This document shows positions 36,508 to 48,400 of a stretch of 64,000 bases of DNA, in pieces. The notes beneath the pieces are model-generated. The model searched no databases. It was not told the origin of the DNA and saw nothing but the letters and a program-made list of their open reading frames with translations. A program made the translations under genes and the position numbers. The stretch lies in NCBI GenBank assembly GCA_963969495.1, contig OZ018331.1, positions 147,097,845 through 147,161,844 on the forward strand, read 5' to 3'. Each line of letters opens with the position of its first letter. Position 1 is the first letter of the stretch. Origin of the DNA: Ceratothoa steindachneri. Lineage: Eukaryota; Arthropoda; Malacostraca; Isopoda; Cymothoidae.

Positions 36508-36546
<39 letters not shown>
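36481..36546 (+). repeat. LINE 3' terminus: three 10-mers then (CT)n
   Basis: Units tccttgtgac, tccttgttac and tccttgtaac (36481-36510) are followed by pure CT to 36546. This is the same number, unit and order as at 8193-8239, so it is part of the element rather than a chance microsatellite. Confidence 0.8.
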
Positions 36547-36603
<57 letters not shown>

Positions 36604-36622
36604 AGTGAAGAAAAGAGAAGAA

Positions 36623-36700
<78 letters not shown>

Positions 36701-36728
36701 TTCTTCTCTTTTCTTCACTACACATATA
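36547..36728. repeat. (TA)n tract built into a near-perfect palindrome
   Basis: Two (TA)n runs flank gtagtgaagaaaagagaagaaaga (from 36602). Its complement, tctttcttctcttttcttcac, returns at 36698-36718, followed by tacacata. The whole segment can fold into one hairpin with a TA stem and arms of about 30 bp. It directly follows the CR1 tail. Confidence 0.8.
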
Positions 36729-39700
36729 AACTAGACATTATGTTCATGGCATCATATCAGCAGTACTAAGGCGTTCGATGACATCACTTCCCTCCCCTGA
36801 AAAATGGATCTAGGCTCACTAACTTCAGCCTTTCATCGTATAAAAAAACTTCAACTTCAGAAATAAAGTTATATTTTCATCAAGTTGTTTTATAAAAATC
36901 CAAAAACGAACTTATTTGTTCGGACATCCTCAAGAAAGAACCGATCCCTCTCGCTACATGTATATAACATTTCCATTATAATGTATCAGTGGCCTACGTT
37001 GCTCTTACTGTCAATGAATTGGGGCTGTTGGCCTGCTAAAGGCAAGTGCCCTGATCTCGGAGCTACTAGAATCTTTTATCATGTAGCAGGGAGAGACCTC
37101 TTCTCCTCTTTTATTCTTCTAATTAGGTTCTTCAATTCGTGTCGATTCCATTGAGGGGTTTTACTCTGATTTCCGGGCTTGGCATTCTTGTTAGTTTATT
37201 ATTAACATAGCTCTTAGGTTTTAAATATTTATTTCAAACGGTATTTTAACATTTCAATCAATCAATTACTTATTATCTTTTCAAATAGTTTAGGTTACAT
37301 TCACTTGGCTAACTAAGGTTTCTATTATACAAGGAGCTGTTGTCGTTCAAGGCACAATCCTGGCTGAAGTCTTTCTTTTATCCATCATTTAACGCTGACA
37401 AGGGATAGATTTAGCACTCTTATCCTCCGCTTCTATATGCTATTCTTGTTCTTTCGATTCAAGAACTTCTGCCTCTATTCTCTCTCATTCTTTTCATCCG
37501 CCGCAATTACACATTTGAAGGTAAAATTAGATTCATCCTCTTAATAAATAAAATAGATTCACCATCGACTGCAAAATGGAGTAGCGATAGATGAAAGATA
37601 TACCGCTGATAATTGAGAGAATTTCGTATGGAGAAGAAAACTTGGAGGAAAATTCCACCTTTGGCGATGATGGTGAAAGAAACATAAAAGCACACGAACA
37701 ATGAAGGCCGTGAGTCGATTCAAACGGAGGATGGAATGAGATAGCGCAAAGGAGCCAATTTCACATTTATGGCTCTTTGGTGGAAACACATGAATTCCTT
37801 TGGGTAGGATGAGGTGATTTGCATGCTTGGGGCTGAGGTGTATGGAAGATGTGTGGGCATTTTGAATCTCAAAATTGCCCACAGTAAGGCAAAAATTCAT
37901 ACTTTAACTTTACAATAAACTTGCTGTTTTTCCATTTCTATCCTCTTACCTCTTTTTTCATTCGCCCTTTTTCCGTCTGCCACTCACCCATTCCACTCCA
38001 GTGAGTTAAAATGTTCTCATTCGTTACACCAGTTTCTTTTTCTTATTTCAATTTACCAACCATTACATATTAGACTGCCTAGAAGATACATCCAAATGGC
38101 TAGCCTTAGTAACATGAGTACTGATTGGTTGGTAAATTGGTAGCTTCTACGTATCCGGAGTTATGGTAACCAAGGCAACGCAACACCGTCCATAAGTCTC
38201 TGTCTGACTATATTTTCGGTTTCGTTTTTATGTTTGTCTCCGAGATCAAACTGCCCCATTTTTAAGTATATTTGCTTTTTACTCCTTGTCTGAATTATAC
38301 CCATATAGGGTATTTCTCTTTTTTTATATCTATATATGTCATAACAACTTCAAAAATGGTTGTTTGCTGCGTTTTCTGGCGTTCGGTTGTTTCCTTGTTT
38401 GTTATAATGTCTCGATTCCAGCCAAATTATTCGTAAGTCTTGATTTTATGTCATCTAACCTAGCCTTAATCCCCTCACATATTTCCCCCAAAAGGCAACT
38501 GTCTTACCTTTTCCTCGATAAAATAAAAACTCGTAAAAGAAAACCTGCTTCAATCCCCCGATAAATGTTCGGGTGGCCAAATAATTTGGGTTGCCTTGGT
38601 TAGTTTTGCCTTTTCTGTTGTCGCTGTCTTTGCACCCTCTGTATATGCTGCCTTAGCTGCACCTGTCGTTTTCGGTGGGGTTCTTTTACCATATCTATTA
38701 TCCTGTTATTCCGGATTTCGTTGTTTCTGTTTTTTCGATGCGTTTTTGCTTTTCTATCTCACCGAATACAACGTTTTTTTCCCCTTTCCCTTTCTCGCCC
38801 TTTTTTCGTCTTTCTTCTTTGGTAGGTTTTTGCCCTTAGATTCGGGGACTGAACCACCCCAGATAAGAAAAAAAGAAATACTCAGAAGTATTCAAAAGAT
38901 AATTACAGTATTGGGTAATGGATTATGAGTGAGAAATTACGAGGTAAATTATGAGGTAAATCCAATTACGAGTTTCTGACATTCTTTCTTAATAAGAAGT
39001 GAAACAAAGGACGTTTAAAATAGAGACGAGAAAAACATATTTTGGTGATAATACGATTGAAATACCCAGTCAAAGTTAGGGCAGGAAATTGAAGAATAAA
39101 AGAATTGGCAGGGACAGAAAAAGAAGAAGCGAAGGGCATTGTTAGAATAGATTGCACTTATGCTTTATAGAACATTGACCGTAACGTGGAGTCCCAATCG
39201 AGGGTCACTACTGCTTGTGGCACCGACCTCATAAAGGAGCAGATCTAAAAGGAGCCACGAAACCCCACAATGTGACAGCAAAGACAAATGTTCAAGTTAA
39301 GAAATCAACTTCATCGAATGCAAAAAGTTGCCACTGGTCGGAGCGTGGGCGGTGGTTGGGGATAATAGAGAAAAAGAAATGGAACTAAACTGAAATTTGT
39401 TAAAAATGTAACAAAAAATTACGAAAAACAAAGAGAAAATTCGAAAAGTCAAGACAATCATAAATTCTCAGGAAAGAATTCAGGACGAGGCGCATTTTTC
39501 CTGTTTCGAAGAACGAAATTAATGATTTTCGAAACGTTGTGGAAGAAAAAGACCATAGGTCTTAAAAGTGGTGATAATACATTAATGGATATAAATATAT
39601 GAAAGATATTTAGTGTTTAGGTTAGGAAACAACTGCCATTAATTGCCAGTTAAAAAAAAATAGCTATGAACACCATCGAGAGCACCATTAGGATGCTCTG

Positions 39701-41527
39701 TTTAGGAATTCGTGTTTAGGAGTACTTGTGCTCTTTGAACAAGTTGTTCTTGAAGTCTCCCAATGCCCATCCACCATTAAAAGATGATGAGTAAGGGCAA
39801 TTCTTTTCATCTCTTCTCTTATTTTCTACTTTAGTTTTGTTTCTTTTATCTTCTACTTTCTTATCCTCTAGTTCCCCAACTTCCTTTTTAATCCATAGAA
39901 CTATGATAGACAATAATGCAATCAATCTTTCCTCTTAATTTTTAACTTCAAAGAAACGAAGATAAATCATCTTTACAACGAAGTTGAACCACCACACAAT
40001 GAAAATGACAGATTTGATCAGTTCTGTCCAGAAGTTAAATTGCATTTTGGGACTTGAAGGTGAAAAAGTGAGTTTGTTGAGCGTTGCAAATTCAAAGGTT
40101 GAATGTCATTTGCACCACTGGTAAGATCATGTGAAATAAAGCGCTGAAGTCATGAAAAGTGAATAAAAATGATTTAGTTAGAAAACTAACTAAATTAGCT
40201 TCCTTTGCATTCAATATCTTGGAAAAAGTCTCAGAACTATGTAGAAAAGTCCATAAAATGAATAGGCGGTTAACGTGAAACAAAGGTGACCTCGTGTTGG
40301 AATGGGGATTGCCCCACTTGGTTTTAATAAAAGTGAAATAACTTCGAATATTTAATTTTTATCCTGTGCATATTGAACAAAAAATTCCAAATTGATTCCA
40401 AGCCGACAATTTACATCTATTGGATAAAAACAAATTTCCATACGATCTCAATAGCTATAAATAAAAAGTTCGGCAAATCGCTTTAGATCTAAAGGCCATG
40501 TTGTGGAGGAGGGCGGGGTGACAGTTATTTGTCAGGCACTAAATTCACCGATAAAATTTATAACTCGCAAGCATCTAGGATGAATTTCTGGTGAGAGAGA
40601 AGTAAGATGGAGTAGATGAAAGTTTGGATCATCAGTGATACCCTTCCTTTCTTGCTTCCTTTTAGTATAAACCCGCAATGAAGAGTGTCGTGGTATGACA
40701 TCAATACCATATTATATCTACGAGGGAGGGACCAATAACTTAAAGGCGAACCGACAAAAGGGAAGGAACGCCATGAGTTTCGACGGGCAAAACAACTAGA
40801 TAAGAGTGCAACGAGGTCAGGTATAATATGGGCAATAGAAAAGCTCAAGGTTATTTAAAGAGGCATGCACAAAAATATAATTTTATTTACAAAGAAAATA
40901 ATAAGAGAATTGATGGGAAAATTACATCAGTAAACGAGGGGGGGAATTGTAGTTATGCATCAGACTATCAAGTTAAAATTTAATGTATTATAGGAGGAGA
41001 CTATTCAATGGGTGGGAATTAACTCAAATGGGTTACTGAAGGGGGGAGAGGGGTTAGCTTACGGAGGATTCCGGGTGAGACGACGGGGTAAGGCTTCACA
41101 GATGTCTTCTGCACGTGAGGCGAGGGCGCTCAAAACTTCTGAGCGGGAACTTAAAGTGATGACGGTTCTCCAAAAAAGGGGGGGGGGCGGTAACGTCCGG
41201 TCCAGAGGAGAGTATTTCTGCCACCCGAAAACGAGGGGCGAACGAGGAGAGCTTCGACAGGAGTTGATGAGAGAAGTCGGAAAAATCACTCGGTAGCGAT
41301 CGTTAAATGGAATTACCTCACTGGCTGGGGCTAATTCCAATACGCAAATAGTTCAGCTGTCACTTTGCTTTGGTGTTAGCACCTGACTTGGAACTAGGGG
41401 AATCTTCTTGGGTACGGGCGAGACTTCTCAACTCTGTGTCGGTCTCATGGGAAACGAGCACTATATACGCCTGAGGCTCTTCCCGCGGATGGAGGGGGGG
41501 TAGTAGTAGGAAACAGCTCTACTCTCG
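36729..41527. other. intergenic, no gene recognised
   Basis: No protein family motif was found. Open frames such as 38596-38928 (plus, very hydrophobic, rich in Phe/Leu from T-rich DNA) and 37559-37900 (minus) have no recognisable domain and start or end without supporting signals. An 8-bp-arm ttagttag/ctaactaa hairpin occurs near 40173-40194. A G-rich patch lies at 41178-41190. Confidence 0.5.
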
Positions 41528-41686
41528 AATGGCCTCGAATCTTCTTGCCGAGGCCATTCTAACCCGTGTAAAGATGGACCGTGGTGGACGTGGTTCGAGG
41601 CTACCGCTTGTGGAAGGGAGGGGGGTTAGGCTTACCAATTTAAGCCTAACAGAATCTTCTCCAGCACATGGAACTTCCGTGCTGGA
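41528..41686. repeat. cluster of three perfect short hairpins
   Basis: Three exact stems follow each other: aatggcctcg/cgaggccatt (41528-41537 and 41549-41558); gttaggctta/taagcctaac (41625-41634 and 41641-41650); tccagcac/gtgctgga (41660-41667 and 41679-41686). Local composition is less AT-rich than the flanks. No coding function is seen. Confidence 0.55.
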
Positions 41687-42416
41687 AATCAAATTCCACT
41701 TGAAATTCCTCCACAAAGAGAAAGGAACTAAAAGAGGACTGCTCGGTGTACCGACAGAAAATCAACCCCTTCCCTCTATTGGATATAATAGTGCCTATTC
41801 TGGGGGAATTATTACAGCTTGACTTCTCTGGATTCATGGGTTGATCATAAAATATAAAACGTCCCACTCCTTAACTTGACATCCAGCCTCATACTATTAC
41901 AGAGTACTCGCTTTGCTTTAATGTTGCCACTCTACAATCTCGGTTCCACCGTTCCCCTGGTCTCCTTGAAAACCTAACTTTGCTTTGGGTCGAGAACAAC
42001 TAGAACGTGTACTCATCCAACCATAAGACACGCCTCCATTAATGCATGTCTAAGTTTCGGTGTTGACGTGCCTAAACAATTAGAAGACGTTTCTGCTCAA
42101 GGTAGAACAGAGGTTTCTGGGGTATTTTACATGACCACAGGCATTGCGCAAGCAGTTTGCGACGGACTGTTCTGACGTATGGATTAACCTGACCTACGTC
42201 TATATGTTCATGTTGCGGCTGGACTGCGGATTTTTTACGATTCCAACTGCTCAGGCGAGGCAGAAACCTGTAATCACGTTGTGTACTGACCCCTGGTCAT
42301 TCAGAAAAAGGTCATTCTTGCATGTTATCACTTTCTCAGATCCTCTTTAACATTTTTGCAAAATGGGAATATGACCCGCCCCACTACGGACGATTAGTCG
42401 ACAACTGAAACGCTCC

Positions 42417-43582
42417 TTGTACATCAGGGTCGGGTCAGATCCTGGCCCGCGAAGGCCTAGCGTCTGGCCCTCCACCTTGTTCAGCATTAATATTGCAATC
42501 CGGCCCGCGAAGGCCTAGCGTCTGGCCCGACACCTTGCTCAGCATTAATATTGCAATCCGGCCCGTGAAGACCTAGCGTCTGGCCCGCCACCTTGCTTAG
42601 CATTAATATTGCAATCCGGCCCGCGAAGGCCTAGCGTCTGGCCCGCCACCTTGCTCGACATTAATATTGCAATCCGGCCCGCGAAGGCCTAGCGTCTGGC
42701 CCGCCACCTTGCTCAGCATTAATATTGCAATCCGGCCTGCGAAGGCCTAGCGTCTGGCCCGCCACCTTGCTCAGCATTAATATTGCAATCCGGCCCGCGA
42801 AGGCCTAGCGTCTGGCCCGCCACCTTGCTCGACATTAATATTGCAATCCGGCCCGCGAAGGCCTAGCGTCTGGCCCGCCACCTTGCTCAGCATTAATATT
42901 GCAATCCGGCCCGCGAAGGCCTAGCGTCTGGCCCGCCACCTTGCTCAGCATTAATATTGCAATCCCGCCCGCGAAGGCCTAGCGTCTGGCCCGCCACCTT
43001 GCTCGACATTAATATTGCAATCCGGCCCGCGGAGGCCTAGCGTCTGGCCCGCCACCTTGCTCGGCATTAATATTGCAATCCGGCCCCCAAAACCCCAGCC
43101 CCCCAAAATAAATAAATAAATTCTGCTAAACAGCATCTGTCTCAGTAGACTTGTAGAGGAAGAGGGGAATGAGTCTTACGTTTGGCAGTGCAAATGAGTA
43201 CAAAATGAGAGAAAACTGCATTTCCCTCACAGATACGAAAGATTCCATCGGGTCCAAAGTTGTAGAAGAGGCAATTCTAAACAGAAAATGCTTATGACTT
43301 TTTCCCGCTGCGATGAATCCTTACTGAGATATGAGTGCGAGCATACCATTCTGTGCGACTACACCGGCAGATACTGTTTGGACATTAAAACACTTCTTCA
43401 CGCCATGCAGCACCAGCCTTCTCACTGATTTATATGTTTTTCAATAAAATTCTTGTATAATGTATTCTCTTTATATATCTATGGTCACTTTGGGGATTTC
43501 GTTTGCCACTGGGCCCGCGGCCTGCTCCCAAAAGTCTCATCTGTCCTTCACTCGGAAAAGGTTGCCCTACCCTGTTGTACAT
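42417..43582. mobile_element. hAT-type non-autonomous DNA transposon with perfect 8-bp TSD
   Basis: The left end begins CAGGGTCGGGTCAGATC at 42425 and the right end, complemented from 43574, begins CAGGGTAGGGCAACCTT. CAGGG termini and GGCCCGCG-rich subterminal sequence are hallmarks of hAT elements. Both ends are flanked by the identical 8-mer ttgtacat (42417-42424 and 43575-43582), the hAT target-site length. The 1,150 bp between contain no transposase I can recognise, so movement would need an enzyme from elsewhere. More than half of the interior is a 58-bp minisatellite. Confidence 0.88.
42444..43081. repeat. 58-bp minisatellite, 11 units, inside the hAT element
   Basis: The unit starts ggcccgcgaaggcctagcgt, runs through ctggcccgccaccttgctca and ends ttaatattgcaatcc. 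Eleven units fit exactly between 42444 and 43081. Units 4, 7 and 10 carry ctcgacatt where the others have ctcagcatt (or near), giving a 174-bp higher-order period. The first unit begins 19 bp inside the left terminus, so the array seems to have grown from the subterminal repeat. Confidence 0.92.
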
Positions 43583-45169
43583 CGTGCGTAGCAGAATTTC
43601 TTTCCTCAACGGTATAGTTACGTGTTTTCGCCACTATCAGATCATTATCAGACACTTTCGACATGGAATATGATATCAATAAACATAAATCATGTGTTGT
43701 ATCAAGACATTTTGACTGTAACATACCGCATATGATATCAGGATTTCATACATTTCAATAGCATCGCTATTATAAATATTCCAAAAAATGTTATAAAGAA
43801 GCTTGCACTTTTATTTTGCTTTCCCGATGTATTAGACACATTTTTTCAAACTTACACCGACATATTACAAATACACTCAAGGAATAAGAAAAATTCCAGG
43901 TGTCCGAAAACCTTTGGTCATGGCTATACATTGATTGGCTTGATTAGGTATCTATTATCCTAATATCAACTATTATCTACCTGTGTTTCATAAATTAGAG
44001 ATCTTTGAACTTCATTGATATAAACATGTGTATTGAAAGGTAACAAATAATTGATTTAAATAGGTGAATACAGGTAAGTAACTTTATAACTCTTAATTTA
44101 AACAATATACAATAAATTACCCTAGGCTCCCCTCACTCGAGGACGAGGCCCCAGACCAAAATATATACATACATACTTTTATATATTCTTGTTTGTTTTA
44201 AAACATTGCCTTTATTTTTGAAATAGTATTCGATGTGTAGTGGCAAATCCCCTTCAAATTTAAGTCTTCTATATAAGTTAATGAAAAATTAGGCAATCGC
44301 AAAATTTAGCCATTTTACGGGATTCTTGCACCAAACCATTTTAGGAACCGAGATCCAACTAGCCACGCATCTCCTTAATGCCATTGGTAGGTAGATGCCA
44401 ACAGGTCGGTAGAGGGGAAACTATCTCGCCTCACGATAGAGGGCGTGGGGGGGTAGGCACTCAAGAGGGGAGAAAGAGAGGGGAAAGAGAGGGGAAAGAG
44501 AGAAGGAAAATACATAGTTTGGTTCGCCCTTGAGAGCTTGTCAAAAAGGATGACAAATTGGTGCCGATTGGGGAAGATTTCCAGCCTCCTCGCCATCTAT
44601 TTTTCCATGACCAGGTATTAATTATTTATCATCGAGCGACAACGTGGAATAAGAGGGTCCCAGACGAGGGTAGCCTGAACCTGCACTCGACAAATAACAG
44701 ACTGTACACGAGCAAAGTTTAGGAGGTGATGGAAAAGGGCAAAGAAAAGTATGAACCAACGCGAACACCTACAAGCAGACGATAAAGAATGAAAAATGAA
44801 AAAAAGCCAAAGGAGGAGACTACCTTAGGAATTCTGAAGAGATAGAGCGACGCTGTTAGACAAACCGCACTCGATGTTTCATTTAAATCCGATCTAATAT
44901 TTTTGTGCAAATGCTAAAAGCCTACAAAATTGAAGGACTCATTTTACCCGACTTCTGTTTGTGGGTAACAAAACCGTGACTTGACTCGAGCATAACAATC
45001 AAAAGCACCATTAAAATGATTTTTTTATTATTTTACCCATTTACCATAACTTTAGTAAACCAGGGGAAATTTAGTCTGGTATTATAGGTATTAAACTAAC
45101 ATAACATGAGGTCATCCGAGTCAACACCCAGCCCATAAAACGCATCCATATAATTGCGTCCGAGTTTGT
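43583..45169. other. intergenic, no gene recognised
   Basis: AT-rich sequence without recognised genes. A short purine tandem (agagaggggaaag, about three units) lies at 44465-44505. Confidence 0.5.
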
Positions 45170-45317
45170 TTAGAGATGAGAAGGACCTAGGAATAGATAA
45201 GTAACTGACGTTTTCGAAGCAATGTATTGAGGCCCAAAATAGAGTAAATAGGACACATTAAGAGGAATGTTAGCTTGAAGAGTAAAGAGGTTATCCTTAA
45301 ACTATCCAACTCGTATG
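45170..45317 (+). mobile_element. CR1/L2-like LINE fragment, cut off by a second insertion
   Basis: The plus strand reads RDEKDLGIDK, then LTFSKQCIEAQNRVNR, and, after a frame change, a decayed form of the LYNSYV block. This is the post-catalytic part of a CR1/L2 RT. The coding similarity ends exactly at cagtgccgg (45318), suggesting interruption by a DNA transposon. It resembles the family at 47.8-48.4 kb (shared IEA-NRV text). Confidence 0.6.
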
Positions 45318-45380
45318 CAGTGCCGGTTTAACCTAGTAGCACATGCTACGGACCCCGCGCTTCAGGGGGCCCCATGCGGA
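45318..45380. mobile_element. possible DNA-transposon terminus (CAGTGCCGG start)
   Basis: cagtgccggtttaacctagt begins precisely where LINE similarity stops. It continues through a gggccccatg-rich subterminal stretch like those of hAT-type elements. The other end was not found. At 56823, minus strand, another cagtgccggatccagg start occurs. Confidence 0.35.
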
Positions 45381-45922
45381 TTGTTCTTAATTAGTAATAA
45401 TTAAGTTTTAGCCCTTAGGCACAAAAGGCTGAGACAAAATAATTATTCGTTTTCCTGATTTTTTATATTATTATTATTATTATATATGATATTAAATAGA
45501 ATCCAAACGAGGTAAGAGTGAGTATGGGTGAAACAAGATTGAACCATCTCTCTCTAATGAGTATTGAGCGCGAGTTACTGAGGGAAATGAACACGTCAAG
45601 GATAATTGGGGGGTTTTCTGTTGCCCATTCTCGTAAGTGCTTCTTCCTGTGAGCCACGTAATTAGTTGGTGTGCGCTCAGCTCAGCAAAGGGTTCCAAGC
45701 TTCTCCAAGGCAGCACAAATAGTCTACTGGTTAAGCTACCGGTATGAGTGGTGTTGTTCTTCCCTAATACGGGATTTGAGGAGGGGCATGAGGGCATTCG
45801 TCAGTGAATTTGTCTTCTAATACCTCCTTAGTATTTATGACCCGCGAGGTTTACTCGGGCACAACTGGGCATCTTACACATTTATGCCCGTAATTAGCCA
45901 GCATTGGGGAGGTGTGTGTGTG

Positions 45923-45993
45923 GGGGGGGGCTTATTCCCCCTCCCTTGGCTGCGGGGGGGGGCTTATTCCCCCTCCCTTGGCTGCGGGGGGGG
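45923..45993. repeat. 32-bp tandem duplication, G-run rich
   Basis: cttattccccctcccttggc recurs 32 bp apart (45931 and 45963), each preceded by a run of eight or more G. The plus strand has four or more long G runs in 85 bp and could form a G-quadruplex. Confidence 0.8.
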
Positions 45994-46759
45994 TGCTCTC
46001 GGACGAAATACGCATATGTGCGTGTGCGACTGTGTATCATACATACATGGCCTCTATGTACACATATCCCAAATCTCGGGTTGAAGAAAGTGACCGGGAG
46101 GATTCCTGGTGAAATCGAGTGGCTGTAGATGGAAGAGGGGGAGTGGGGGTGGAGTCGAGGGTGACGGTGAGGTGAGGAACGTCACAGTGGGCCATCGATC
46201 CCCTCATCCTTGGGGGAGGAGGGTCTTTGACTTATTAATCTTTTTAACTGAATTGATTAACTGAGTGGACTGATGCTATTTTGTTCAGTTGACTTTACTG
46301 ATCAATCCACTGATCGTCGCTCTCCCACGAGGGACACCCTGTTGCATCCAGGGACCAATTTTGATCCTCTTTTCTCCACCTCTCTTTGCTTGATCTGGGA
46401 CCGAGACTCTACAGAAAGGAGATCTGCCAAGGAGTGGCTGTAGCTACAGCAGCAATCTTCATTTAGGTCTTCTTCCATCTCTTACCCCCCCCCCCTACTT
46501 CTCTCCATTCAACATTACACTCCATTCCCCTTCCCATAAGTGTACAAAGTTCTCTCTGCCATCACAAGAAGCAACACTCCACCATCTTCAAGAGAACTCA
46601 TCCTTAAGATGTGCACCAAATACCATACACACGTACATACATATCTTTGGTCTACACATGTGCGCTTGGAGCCGAGGTAGGAGGGGGCGATCCATGTCAA
46701 GCTATGTGAATATGCCCCAATAGGGAACGCTTAGTATTCATATAGAAGTTTTGTTGAAA

Positions 46760-46885
46760 AAAATAACAGATTGGGTATGTTGCGCCGTGAAGACGGGGAG
46801 GGAAATGATAGCGGTGTCACGATTGGCTATATGAAGTATGGAATCTCATATAAATCGAGCACCGTATCACGAGGGTAGCAAGAAC
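46760..46885 (-). mobile_element. SINE-like repeat, copy 2
   Basis: On the minus strand a decayed head, gctaccctcgtgatacggtg (from 46880), matches the tRNA-like head at 62127 (gctaccctagcgataggg). It is followed by agccaatcgtgacaccgcta and tcatttccctccccg, matching the core at 62292-62352. The interval between head and core is shorter than at 62 kb. Confidence 0.5.
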
Positions 46886-46937
46886 ATCTCTACATAAATT
46901 GTCTCTAAATAAATCCATCTGTAGGTTCGATCCCCGT

Positions 46938-47255
46938 CCAAATGAAGTCGCCGTGCCGTCCTCAATGAGGTCAAACAAGAAGAGGGAGAATCTGGAATAC
47001 AGAGTCACGGTGTCAATTTGCCTCGCGTCATATTCTATTCTATCTCATTTTTAAGGGTTTTTTTTCCCCTCTCTATTAAAATAGGAGCATTTGATATTAC
47101 TGATTATTACAGAAAACAGGATTGATCTTAATAGCATTCGGGGGCAGGGCTTATATAATGTCCGGCGTCAAGAATTTGGCCTACCGACGTCTGGCAACGG
47201 ACTTTGAATTCGAACCTACCGCTCGGCTTCTCGAATTTTGGATACGAATAGTTAA
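46938..47255 (+). repeat. dispersed repeat R, copy 1
   Basis: About 300 bp here matches 56831-57130 in reverse orientation. Shared anchors include ctctattaaaataggagcat, a gtgtcaatt...cgcgtc...attctatt stretch, gacgtctggcaa and aattcgaaccta. Identity looks like 70-80% with indels. There is no coding similarity; a solo LTR, SINE or non-autonomous element would fit. Confidence 0.65.
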
Positions 47256-47321
47256 TTACATCTGGGGAGGGGGGGAGAACCCTCCACGGTATAGGGCTGT
47301 AACGCGGCTAAAAAAATAATA

Positions 47322-47424
47322 ATGGCAACTGAATTCAAATTCGGTTGCCATGACGTCTTTAGGCGCACCAATGTGCTATTTTGCTATGAATATTTCTAGC
47401 TCCACCCTAAATGGGCGGAGCTAG
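47322..47424. repeat. two adjacent hairpins
   Basis: atggcaactgaatt is complemented, with one mismatch, by aattcggttgccat (47322-47351). About 45 bp on, ctagctcc pairs with ggagctag (47396-47424). They lie just beyond repeat R and could mark the edge of a structured element. Confidence 0.5.
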
Positions 47425-47819
47425 CGGCTAACTACAGGTTCCAAATATATTTCCTCTCCCTCCATTTCTTCGGCGAACGTCTTCGGTAAAATATTCATTC
47501 GTGTCCTTGTTGCCAAAGTGCTTTTGTCGATATATTTTATTTGGCTCCGCGTTCGAGTGTTTTATTTGTTAATTCTGAGCTTCCCTCCCGGGTCCTGAAC
47601 CGCCTAATGTGCTAAAACAAAACGTGATTCCGAGTCCCCCGAGAGCAATCGCCATTATTTAAAACCAAATGGGAATTAAAGAAAGATACCTCCTCGCCGC
47701 CATTTCCGAGCGATACCCAACACAATAGAGTAAGTGAAAAGCATTTTCCATTTTTTTTTCCATTTTATTTACATAAATACAAAAATAAGAACATTTATGC
47801 ACCGTCAACCTATTCAAGG

Positions 47820-48400
47820 TGGTTCAGGGGAGTACCAGCTTTGTTGCCTTCCTTTGCACTGACTCTAATTATGGTAACCATGTTTGCATACAGTTGTGGT
47901 TTGACATACGAGTTATACAGTTTTAAGGATAAACTTCCTTACTTTTATGAGTAACATTCCTCTTAATGAAACCCATCACTCTATTTTCTGCCTCAATAGA
48001 ATGCTTAGAGAACCTCAATGACCTATCTTCTACTCCTATGTTCTTCACATCCTCTACTCAATTTGGGCAATACCCATTTATTTCATCGTTAAATTATCCT
48101 TTATCTCTTATGTTAATATCTTTACATTTGCTAAGGTTGAAATTAATTCGCCTCTTTTGAGCCCAACCTTATTTAAGTCTTTCTGCACTTTAAAGTTCAC
48201 TTCAACTTCAGTTTTGTGTCATCAGCTATAAAATGATACTGCTATTTACAGCCTCCCGAAGATCATTTATACAGAACTAGGAATAATAATGAGCCTAGAA
48301 CTGATCCCTGAGCTACGCCACTGATAACGTCCCTCCACTGTGACCTGACCCCACATATCCCACGCATTTTTAATTTGTGAACCAAATTTTCGCTTAGAAA
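47820..48400 (-). mobile_element. CR1/L2-like LINE fragment, RT palm to post-palm
   Basis: On the minus strand I read SQWRDVISGVAQGSVLGSLL (RT block 4), then FIADDTKLK with an intact ADD catalytic pair. After degenerate text come AENRVMGFIKRNVTHKSKEV and YNSYVKPQLYANMVTI. This is the CR1/L2 order. Stops and frame changes occur throughout; both ends are truncated. Confidence 0.7.

Larger units (their letters stand above)
31930..36546 (+). mobile_element. near full-length CR1-like LINE with esterase ORF1 and (TC)n tail
   Basis: About 4.6 kb carries both ORFs and a complete 3' end, which makes it the best-preserved element in the window. The 5' edge includes a duplicated tagcgagattggctgcctcc / tagcgagaatggctgcctcc (31936 and 31980). 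The 3' non-coding region has two strong hairpins (attgtgat...atcacaat near 36306-36332; taagctatagctta near 36405-36420). It ends in three 10-mers (36481-36510) and (CT)n. No flanking target duplication could be recognised because the right flank is a microsatellite. Confidence 0.8.

Noticed and set aside
36494..36769. Open frames across the (CT)n/(TA)n tracts
   Set aside because: Pure microsatellite translation (Leu-Ser, Tyr-Ile).
38596..38928. Membrane-protein-like open frame of 110 codons
   Set aside because: Hydrophobicity follows from T-rich sequence; no conserved motif or neighbouring exon.
42425..43081. CRISPR-like array (regular 58-bp spacing)
   Set aside because: Whole units repeat without unique spacers, the DNA is animal, and hAT ends plus TSD explain it.
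42951..43136. Open frame through the 58-bp repeat array
   Set aside because: 58 is not a multiple of three, so the frame changes each unit; it is a by-product of the minisatellite inside the hAT element.
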